Below are positions 30,424 to 34,885 of a stretch of 34,885 nt of DNA, piece by piece (the stretch's first letter is position 1; each line of letters opens with the position of its first letter). The notes under the pieces were generated by a model that was not told the origin of the DNA, did not search any database, and saw only the letters and a program-made list of their open reading frames with translations. A program made the position numbers and the translations under genes. Source of the DNA: a virus; the IMG/VR virus record IMGVR_UViG_3300044819_000014, positions 1 to 34,885 of that record, one strand, 5' to 3'.

Positions 30424-30455
30424 GCGGCGGAGCCTGATACACCGCCGCAACTTTT
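30424..30455 (+). terminator. Terminator-like hairpin after the regulator gene
   Basis: GCGGCGG (30424-30430) pairs perfectly with CCGCCGC (30442-30448) around an 11-base loop and is followed by AACTTTT. This could end part of the transcription from the regulator promoter or act as an attenuator before the gene at 30467. Confidence 0.55.
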
Positions 30456-30466
30456 AAGGAGAGAGA

Positions 30467-30760
30467 ATGAATCGCTTGTTCTTCACGCTCTACGTGCCTG
30501 CCGTGGTGGTGCTTCTGCTACTGGGGATGCTCGCGGGCTACGTCGCCGAACTCTGCGAGAAATATTATCGGCGCTGGCAGGTGCGGAAAGAGATGCAGAC
30601 CGCGCCACGGCACACGCCGGAGACGCGGATCATCGGCGGAGAGACGCTCACCCGCGACACGGCCGGTCACTGGTATCGCGTGGATATTCTCCAGCGTCGG
30701 CGGGAACTTGACGGCCTCGCCACCGCCCAAGACAAGGCCACGCGGAGGATCGTCCATTGA
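30467..30760 (+). CDS. Membrane-anchored small protein (97 aa)
   Basis: ATG 30467 follows AAGGAGAGAGA. The N-terminus carries one membrane segment (LYVPAVVVLLLLGMLAGYVA, residues 8-27) and the rest is polar and basic (KYYRRWQVRKEMQ, DILQRRRELDGL). It ends in RRIVH at a TTGA junction that is repeated at the next gene. Function unknown. Confidence 0.55.
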   Translation: MNRLFFTLYVPAVVVLLLLGMLAGYVAELCEKYYRRWQVRKEMQTAPRHTPETRIIGGETLTRDTAGHWYRVDILQRRRELDGLATAQDKATRRIVH

Positions 30761-31008
30761 CGCGCTACATGCTGTCCTACCGCCCCCCGAACGGTCCGGA
30801 GAACTTCATGGGCTTCGATTCGATGCTGGCGCGTGGGCTCTTTATCATCAGCCATCCGACGATCACGGTCCTGAAGCAGTGGGAAGAAGCTAAGAGCGAA
30901 CTAGAGCGATTGGGCGACGACATCGACCGCATGATGGAGGAACTTCCAGCTGAGCATCGGCGCATCTTGGACGAAGCCGCGAAGCGAGAAAGGCTGATAG
31001 TCCATTGA
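30757..31008 (+). CDS. Hypothetical protein with helical C-terminus (83 aa)
   Basis: TTG 30757 overlaps the previous stop as TTGA. The first half (MLSYRPPNGPENFMGFDSML) is followed by a charged helix (QWEEAKSELERLGDDIDRMM). It ends in RLIVH, and the junction CCATTGA is the same as the one at its own start. Function unknown. Confidence 0.5.
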   Translation: MTRYMLSYRPPNGPENFMGFDSMLARGLFIISHPTITVLKQWEEAKSELERLGDDIDRMMEELPAEHRRILDEAAKRERLIVH

Positions 31009-31409
31009 GCCCTGTGCCGCTTGGCGTCTACATCGCCGCGCCGTTTCCGCTTCGCAACCACGGAACACTCGCCCGTTCTGGCTTATTGTCGATGGGCCTG
31101 ATTTCGACGGCACACTGGCTGGACGTGGAGAAGGAAGAATGGAATGACGAATGGGCGCGTATCGACCTTGCGGACATTGACCGCGCTACGGTCTTTCTGT
31201 TGATCAATCCTCCCGAATGGCGTCAGGAAGGCACGGGGGGCAGGCACGTTGAATTTGGCTATGCCGTAGCTCGTCACAAGGACATCGTGATCTGGGGCGA
31301 GCGAACGAACCTGTTTCACTCGCTCAGCCACATCCAGGTCGCTGGCGATCTCCCATCCGCGATCAACATGGTCAACGATTTGGCGCGAGGCTTGTCACTT
31401 GACGTCTAG
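31005..31409 (+). CDS. Nucleoside 2-deoxyribosyltransferase-like protein
   Basis: The N-terminus VYIAAPFPLRNHG and the segment GGRHVEFGYAVAR (residues 78-90) fit the nucleoside 2-deoxyribosyltransferase-like family: the first forms the substrate pocket, and the glutamate E83 in HVEFG would be the nucleophile. D-IDRATVFLLINPPE in between is also typical. Such enzymes swap bases between deoxynucleosides or hydrolyse modified nucleotides; phages use them in nucleotide salvage or for altered bases. TTG 31005 overlaps the previous stop. Length 134 aa is normal. Confidence 0.7.
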   Translation: MSPVPLGVYIAAPFPLRNHGTLARSGLLSMGLISTAHWLDVEKEEWNDEWARIDLADIDRATVFLLINPPEWRQEGTGGRHVEFGYAVARHKDIVIWGERTNLFHSLSHIQVAGDLPSAINMVNDLARGLSLDV

Positions 31410-31421
31410 CTTTGCTACACT
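31392..31421 (+). promoter_or_regulatory. Promoter reading into the structured RNA segment
   Basis: TTGTCA (31392-31397) and TACACT (31416-31421) are separated by 18 bases. The boxes overlap the end of the deoxyribosyltransferase-like gene. The expected start of transcription (about 31427-31429) falls at the beginning of the first long helix of the RNA-like segment. Confidence 0.55.
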
Positions 31422-31423
31422 CT

Positions 31424-31841
31424 GGGACAGTTGGCTAGGCGGAGGTCATTCCCCGTCAGCCGAAAAGGGTGTCTTCCACCACCCCTGCCGACTGTTCCTC
31501 TTGTTGGAAGATTTCATGGCGTGTGGAAGCGACATGAGAACCATCCTCGCTAGTTTTCTCGTTTCACCCTTCCACCGTCTGACATCGCTGCACGACAACA
31601 GCGTGAGGGTTAGAGGCTTCGTGCCGGAAAGCCTCAAAAGCGGTGGTTTCCACGGGGCAGTCGGACCGTCTGACGGAATACTCCGATCCCGTGCGCTCGT
31701 AGGTGTCACGCGATTCCACGGCACGCGGATACCAGCAGGTAGAGGCGAGTGCGTCATCGTTCGTGGCGTTGTCGGAGAGAGGGAAGCCCTCCGAAACTCA
31801 GGACTCACGGACAGCCACGGGCAGAGTCAGATTAGCCGTGG
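31424..31841 (+). ncRNA. Candidate large structured non-coding RNA
   Basis: This stretch between two genes is full of helices. GGGACAGTTGGC (31424-31435) pairs over 12 positions with GCCGACTGTTCC (31487-31498), enclosing AGGGTG/CACCCCT (31466-31471/31480-31486). Then come GTGGAAG/CTTCCAC (31523-31529/31569-31575) around GAGAA/TTCTC (31536-31540/31556-31560), CGCTG/CAGCG (31586-31590/31599-31603), GAGGCTT/AAGCCTC (31613-31619/31629-31635), TCGGA/TCCGA (31661-31665/31682-31686), CCACG/CGTGG (31716-31720/31762-31766) enclosing GCAC/GTGC, TCGGAG/CTCCGA (31772-31777/31789-31794) and CCACGG/CCGTGG (31815-31820/31836-31841). A promoter lies just before it. An open frame of 155 codons (31399-31866) covers it, but it has no ribosome-binding site, and I recognise no protein in it. 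Size and phage setting recall ornate large RNAs such as GOLLD or ROOL; membership is not claimed. Confidence 0.55.
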
Positions 31842-31862
31842 TGTGCGCGAGATGGAAGCCGA

Positions 31863-32042
31863 GTGAACTGGCTGGTATGGCTGCTGCCGTCTCGGAACCG
31901 CGTCAGCCCGCGCTGGCTCCGTGACCAGGATCGGAAGGGCGACCGGATCGAGTTTCACGGCGTGGTCCCGAAGTGGCCGATACGTAAAATCACGAACGAG
32001 TCTCCGTTATGGAACAAGCACAAGCTCCGCAAGTCGGCGTAG
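31863..32042 (+). CDS. Hypothetical small protein (59 aa)
   Basis: GTG 31863 follows GGAAG at the end of the RNA-like segment. The product is basic with tryptophans and one conserved-looking stretch (DQDRKGDRIEFHGVVPKWPI). It overlaps the next gene by 34 bases. Similar small proteins occur near early genes of other phages as far as I recall; function unknown. Confidence 0.5.
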   Translation: MNWLVWLLPSRNRVSPRWLRDQDRKGDRIEFHGVVPKWPIRKITNESPLWNKHKLRKSA

Positions 32043-32353
32043 AGAAACAGACGCACCATGCGCACCGGGACGCGCTCGCGGTGTTCTTCGCCAACCATCC
32101 GTATCAGATCGTGACGCACGAACTGTTAGAGCAGATGGTCGGGCGCAACTATCAGCAGCGCATTTCCGACGCACGGCGCGAACTCCAGATGAACATTGAG
32201 AACGTGCCACGGAGCGATCCGGCCGGCAAACGGCTGACCGGGGACTACCGTTACCGGCCTGAAGCCCTCGGACGGGACGCCGGCGATCTCGTCCACGCCG
32301 TGCCGCAAGACCTCCCCATCTTCGGGGATCAACCAGGAGCCTACCGTGGCTGA
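32009..32353 (+). CDS. Winged-helix-like hypothetical protein (114 aa)
   Basis: The region AVFFANHPYQIVTHELLEQM, then VGRNYQQRISDARRELQMNI, reads like a winged helix-turn-helix: a helix, a short turn, a recognition helix with Q-RISDARREL, and then strands (IENVPRSDP, GDYRYRP). This pattern appears in small phage proteins of unknown role and in restriction-associated HTH domains. Possible DNA-binding protein. ATG 32009 overlaps the previous gene. Confidence 0.5.
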   Translation: MEQAQAPQVGVEKQTHHAHRDALAVFFANHPYQIVTHELLEQMVGRNYQQRISDARRELQMNIENVPRSDPAGKRLTGDYRYRPEALGRDAGDLVHAVPQDLPIFGDQPGAYRG

Positions 32354-32957
32354 GTCCCGTGCCTCCTCCGACCCGCCACCGACGTGGCAGCCGATAGCGA
32401 GTGCGCCGAAGCATCAGCGCGTGCTGGTGTCGTGGAGAACCGACGATGACCCGGACGTAGCATGGCAAGACGACGACGGCGAATGGCGCTCAGAAAGCGG
32501 AAAGCTGTTCACGCCGGAAGTCTGGATGCCGCTCCCCGAGAAGTGCGAAGTTGAGTGCGCTGGCGTGCCGTCCCCGCCGCCCCCCGCGAGGGAGCGCGTG
32601 ATGTTGATGGCATTGAAGCGCGTCACCGATCACATGGATCGGGCTGGCGGCGATGGCTACGGAATGCCGGAATGCCCGTGGTGCAAGGTCCAAGACGAGG
32701 ATCGGCCGCACTTACCAGAGTGCGAGTTGATGCTGGCACGGCAAGTTATTGTTGACGTGGAATCGGCGCTCGCGTCCCCGCCGAGACCGGAGCCGCCCGC
32801 CGATTGGATGCTCGATTTGCAGACGCTGCTCGATCAAGTTACTGACGCGTCGAAGGCTGTGGACTTAATCCAAGAGTGGCTGACGGTGATTTTGGCGGCG
32901 TCGGAGGCTCCCTACTGCCCGACGTGCGCCAGATTGGAAAGAGAGAAGGCGCGATGA
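32346..32957 (+). CDS. DUF551-like protein with zinc-binding C-terminus
   Basis: The N-terminus (WQPIASAPKHQRVLVSWRTD, then VWMPLP) is the W-PI--AP--G-VL--W ... WMPLP pattern of DUF551-type phage proteins. The middle has CPWCKV with PHLPEC, and the C-terminus has YCPTCARLEREKAR, both possible metal-binding sites. GTG 32346 overlaps the previous gene. The last 72 bases of the gene belong to a 74-base inverted repeat, whose other arm ends a small leftward gene (33671-33793). After its stop, ATG 32954 opens a five-codon frame only. Function unknown. Confidence 0.6.
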   Translation: MAESRASSDPPPTWQPIASAPKHQRVLVSWRTDDDPDVAWQDDDGEWRSESGKLFTPEVWMPLPEKCEVECAGVPSPPPPARERVMLMALKRVTDHMDRAGGDGYGMPECPWCKVQDEDRPHLPECELMLARQVIVDVESALASPPRPEPPADWMLDLQTLLDQVTDASKAVDLIQEWLTVILAASEAPYCPTCARLEREKAR

Positions 32958-32959
32958 AG
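32886..32959 (+). repeat. 74-base inverted repeat, left arm
   Basis: Identical over 74 bases to the reverse complement of 33669-33742. It covers the end of the DUF551-like gene and the first bases (ATGAAG) of what would be a following gene. Confidence 0.95.
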
Positions 32960-33033
32960 GAGAAAGTTTAAAGTTTGCGCTCGCGGGGGCCGTGCCCGCG
33001 TCCTCGCCCGCCGAGACTGACAAATAACGTCAC

Positions 33034-33498
33034 ATGAGATGGACCGAAGAAGACCTTGCCGCGCTCCAGAAGCGCCGCCAACAGGGCCAGCAGGCAGATT
33101 GGACGACGCAGACGCCAAAGGCGAAGAATAGGGCCAAGTACGGGAACAAGGCCGTCCTGGTCGATTTAGGGCCATCCGGGGAGATCGTGAACGGGCATCT
33201 ACGCTTCGTCCATTACTTCCAGAGCCAGCATGAGGCCGACTACTTCGCAGAACTGAAGCTCAGGCGGCACGCCAAGGAGATTGCGAATATCCGGCTACAG
33301 GAGCCATTCGCGCTGATTGTGCGTCAACCGGACGGTCGGCCGCAGAGCGTGGGGGAATGGCTCGCGGACTTCGTGTTCATGGATGCCGCGTCAGGACTGC
33401 GGCATGTCGTGGACGCGAAAGGCTTTAAGACGCACCTCTATGAGTTGAAGAAAAAGATCGTGGAAGCCTGCTGGGGCATCACGATCGAAGAGGTCTAG
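33034..33498 (+). CDS. DUF1064-like phage nuclease-fold protein
   Basis: The body reads FVHYFQSQHEADYFAELKLR, ANIRLQEPFALIV, then WLADFVFMDAASGLRHVVDAKG and THLYELKKKIVEA. This follows the DUF1064 pattern (F-S--EA-Y--EL, L-Q--F-L, Y--DF-Y, VVD-KG--T--Y--K-K), a family thought to have the PD-(D/E)XK nuclease fold. E (in HEADYF), D (in ADFVF), D-K (in VVDAKG) could form the active site. Phage members are suggested to be Holliday-junction or other structure-specific nucleases. ATG 33034 lacks a clear ribosome-binding site; a hairpin CGCGGG/CCCGCG lies upstream. Confidence 0.7.
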   Translation: MRWTEEDLAALQKRRQQGQQADWTTQTPKAKNRAKYGNKAVLVDLGPSGEIVNGHLRFVHYFQSQHEADYFAELKLRRHAKEIANIRLQEPFALIVRQPDGRPQSVGEWLADFVFMDAASGLRHVVDAKGFKTHLYELKKKIVEACWGITIEEV

Positions 33499-33674
33499 CG
33501 GTCGTCGATCTTCTCGATCTTGCCCGCCTTGTAAATCTCGTAGCGCGTGTCGTCGGCATCGTCGCTCTCGATCCAGTCCCGCTTCCTAAACCGCATCAAC
33601 GCCTCGGCCTTTGTCTCAGCCTCAACGCAGATGCCGCGATGCTCCACGATCCGCGCCGGTATCCGCCACTTCAT
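33495..33674 (-). CDS. Hypothetical small protein (59 aa)
   Basis: Reading leftwards, ATG 33674 follows GAGAGAAGG. The product has a short beta-rich start (MKWRIPARIVEHRGICVE), then a helix (TKAEALMRFRKRDW) and a charged end (YEIYKAGKIEKIDD). This looks like the small beta-alpha-beta orphan proteins found in phage early regions. Its stop shares CTAG with that of the convergent DUF1064-like gene. The start lies inside the inverted repeat, next to the stop of the upstream mini-gene (ATGA overlap). Confidence 0.55.
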   Translation of the reverse strand: MKWRIPARIVEHRGICVEAETKAEALMRFRKRDWIESDDADDTRYEIYKAGKIEKIDDR

Positions 33675-33742
33675 CGCGCCTTCTCTCTTTCCAATCTGGC
33701 GCACGTCGGGCAGTAGGGAGCCTCCGACGCCGCCAAAATCAC
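33669..33742 (-). repeat. 74-base inverted repeat, right arm
   Basis: Reverse complement identical to 32886-32959. On this side the repeat joins naturally to a following gene with a ribosome-binding site, so this copy looks like the original arrangement. Confidence 0.95.
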
Positions 33743-33793
33743 GGAAAGCTCACGCAATTCAGCGATCTTGAAGTTCACATCAGCGTTCGTCAT
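33671..33793 (-). CDS. Mini-gene sharing its C-terminus with the DUF551-like protein (40 aa)
   Basis: Reading leftwards from ATG 33793, the product has a short helix (NFKIAELRELSVILAASEAP) and then YCPTCARLEREKAR, identical to the end of the protein encoded at 32346-32957 because of the inverted repeat. The CPTC pair could bind metal. A GTG at 33778 is an alternative start. A 12-codon frame with a good ribosome-binding site (GTG 33809 region) precedes and overlaps it and may provide coupling. Confidence 0.45.
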   Translation of the reverse strand: MTNADVNFKIAELRELSVILAASEAPYCPTCARLEREKAR

Positions 33794-33848
33794 AAATCAC
33801 GAGCGGTCTGTCATTCACGTTGTCGGCTCCTTCTCTGCGTGTGATCCG

Positions 33849-33975
33849 TGGACTCGGGCTAGGCAACGGGAGAGGCAAACGCGGCCCGCATGCGACCAAG
33901 CCAGTCTTCGACCCATTCCGCCGCGATCCTGCACTGCTGATTGGTTTCTGGCGTGTCGCCTGGGTGGATGCCGGT
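33849..33975. repeat. 127-base direct repeat, internal copy
   Basis: Identical over 127 bases to the last 127 bases of the window (34759-34885). It covers the end of the pentapeptide-repeat gene. Confidence 0.95.
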
Positions 33976-34578
33976 AAACCAGACTTCCGCGAGCCGTGAC
34001 GAGTTCGGCACGAGGCCGCAAAGATCGTTGTAGTTGACGCCGCGAGCGTTCGCCAAGGTTCCCACGAGACACGCGCAGGTGCCTTCGTAGCACGAGCCGT
34101 CCACTTCGCCCGCCTTGAGCTTCGCCAGCAGCGTCGGCACTTCAGACGGCGCTCCGCTCAGGATGCTCCACACGTCATCACGGAAGGGCACAAGGTTCGC
34201 GCCCCTGAGGTCCGCGTCCCTGAGGTCCGCGCCCACGAGGTTCGCGCCCACGAGGTTCGCGCCCCTGAGGTCCGCGCCCACGAGGTTCGCGCCCCTGAGG
34301 TTCGCGCCCCTGAGGTTCGCGCCCACGAGGTCCGCGCCCCTGAGGTTCGCGCCCCTGAGGTTCGCGCCCCCGAGGTTCGCGCCCACGAGGTCCGCGCCCC
34401 TGAGGTTCGCGCCCCTGAGGTTCGCGCCCCCGAGGTTCGCGCCCATGAGGTTCGCGCCCCCGAGGTCCGCGTCCCAGAGGTTCGCGCCCGCTTTTAGTGC
34501 GGCGATCACGGCCTCATGAACCGTTCCCGCTTCACCTTCCCACAGAATCGCGTCAGTCCATCGGTGCAGAATCTTCAT
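33859..34578 (-). CDS. Pentapeptide-repeat protein (239 aa)
   Basis: Reading leftwards, ATG 34578 follows AGGGAGAAGG. The N-terminus ([19 protein letters not shown]) leads into about twenty A-(N/D)-L-x-x repeats at residues 31-130 ([19 protein letters not shown]-type), which form a right-handed quadrilateral beta-helix. A C-terminal domain follows ([20 protein letters not shown], then [18 protein letters not shown], and [10 protein letters not shown]). Some pentapeptide proteins mimic DNA and bind gyrase, but most phage members with this C-terminal domain have no known role. The DNA repeats are 15 bases long and nearly identical. Confidence 0.85.
   Translation of the reverse strand: MKILHRWTDAILWEGEAGTVHEAVIAALKAGANLWDADLGGANLMGANLGGANLRGANLRGADLVGANLGGANLRGANLRGADLVGANLRGANLRGANLVGADLRGANLVGANLVGADLRDADLRGANLVPFRDDVWSILSGAPSEVPTLLAKLKAGEVDGSCYEGTCACLVGTLANARGVNYNDLCGLVPNSSRLAEVWFTGIHPGDTPETNQQCRIAAEWVEDWLGRMRAAFASPVA
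34193..34492. repeat. 15-base tandem repeat array coding pentapeptides
   Basis: About 20 copies of a 15-base unit of the type GAGGTTCGCGCCCCT lie head to tail. Copies vary mostly at GTTC/GTCC and at the last three bases, which matches the N/D and R/V/G/M choices in the protein. Confidence 0.9.
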
Positions 34579-34699
34579 CTTATTTTCCTTCTCCCTTGCG
34601 GGTCCGTGTCCGAGGTGACCGGCTAGAGTTTCGTAGCTTCGCGCGCTTCAGCCAGCCATTGCGTGCGAAGCATGAGTAACCTAGCGCCACGCTTGGGCT

Positions 34700-34885
34700 A
34701 TGTGCCGAGACAGCACCAACGGGATTTTGGCGATCATTGCGCTCGCCGCTCTCCTGGCTGGACTCGGGCTAGGCAACGGGAGAGGCAAACGCGGCCCGCA
34801 TGCGACCAAGCCAGTCTTCGACCCATTCCGCCGCGATCCTGCACTGCTGATTGGTTTCTGGCGTGTCGCCTGGGTGGATGCCGGT
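34700..34885 (+). CDS. Possible small membrane protein, runs off the window
   Basis: ATG 34700 opens a frame with a hydrophobic segment (ILAIIALAALLAGLGLG, about residues 9-25) that then continues into the 127-base repeat and to the end of the window without a stop. No ribosome-binding site is evident. Since the second half is the repeat in a frame not used elsewhere, the reading beyond 34758 may be an assembly product. From 34579 to 34699 nothing else is seen. Confidence 0.25.
   Translation, partial: MCRDSTNGILAIIALAALLAGLGLGNGRGKRGPHATKPVFDPFRRDPALLIGFWRVAWVDAG
34759..34885. repeat. 127-base direct repeat at the window end
   Basis: Exact copy of 33849-33975. Its length equals a common maximum k-mer of short-read assemblers, and it stops exactly at the end of the sequence. 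Confidence 0.95.

Noticed and set aside
31399-31866. 155-codon open frame as a protein-coding gene
   Set aside because: No ribosome-binding site, a TTG start inside the previous gene and no recognisable protein pattern, while the same bases form many helices; kept only as the rival explanation of the RNA call.
32958-33033. Hairpin CGCGGG/CCCGCG as a terminator
   Set aside because: No T-run follows and the next gene is read in the same direction 40 bases on; recorded only as context of the DUF1064-like gene.
34193-34492. Repeat array as a possible CRISPR or iteron array
   Set aside because: The 15-base units have no spacers, and they translate cleanly into pentapeptide repeats in the leftward gene.
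34759-34885. Direct terminal repeat of the phage genome
   Set aside because: The partner copy is at 33849-33975, not at the left end of the window, so it is not a pair of genome termini.

Overview
The window is about 35 kb of tailed-phage DNA. It is gene-dense, with most gene junctions as ATGA, TAATG, GTGA or TTGA overlaps, and carries a virion module of the P22 type: large terminase, P22-like portal, scaffold-like protein, P22-like coat, gp4-like and gp10-like tail/stabilisation proteins, tail fibres and glutamine-rich internal (ejection) proteins. A short-tailed phage (podovirus morphology) is therefore inferred. Two lipoproteins, an L,D-transpeptidase-like enzyme and small membrane proteins fit a Gram-negative host; the host itself cannot be named from sequence. 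No integrase, DNA polymerase, helicase or primase was found, so the window is probably an incomplete genome. An exact 127-base repeat at the right end also suggests that this end is unreliable.

Layout. (1) 1-3825: an accessory block read mostly leftwards from a promoter at 3833-3862. It holds an RNA-ligase-like N-terminal fragment, an Acb2/Tad1-hairpin (anti-CBASS sponge-like) protein, a truncated C5 cytosine methyltransferase and several phage orphans, with three small rightward genes at 2652-3218. (2) 4036-4902: a three-gene cassette that looks like a HicB-like/HicA-like pair plus a small basic protein. Behind it lie a remnant of an exported-protein gene and a possible structured RNA (5492-5581). 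(3) 5606-7079: six small overlapping genes, several with zinc-ribbon-like Cys pairs, three of which share an identical stop/start junction. (4) 7177-26748: packaging and virion genes, interrupted by one decayed and one intact LAGLIDADG homing endonuclease and by one gene on the opposite strand (22397-22774). (5) 26748-30145: lysis/envelope block with small membrane proteins, an L,D-transpeptidase-like protein, exported proteins and a lipoprotein glycoside-hydrolase-like enzyme. (6) 30156-32957: a Cro-like regulator with its own promoter, small genes, a nucleoside 2-deoxyribosyltransferase-like gene, a hairpin-rich segment with its own promoter (31392-31841) that looks like a large structured non-coding RNA, and further early-type genes. 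(7) 33034-34885: a DUF1064-like gene, a leftward set ending in a pentapeptide-repeat protein, a 74-base inverted repeat and the terminal 127-base repeat.

How it fits together. The late genes form one long rightward block in the usual order terminase, portal, scaffold, coat, adaptor, tail, fibre, internal proteins, fibre, lysis. The flanks carry the accessory functions: putative anti-defence (Acb2-like), DNA modification (decayed methyltransferase), toxin-antitoxin-like genes, regulators and RNA. The strongest candidate for an undescribed element is the RNA-like segment at 31424-31841; next are the HicB/HicA-like trio and the deletion scar joining the methyltransferase to the Acb2-like gene. 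All function calls come from reading motifs by eye, with no database search.
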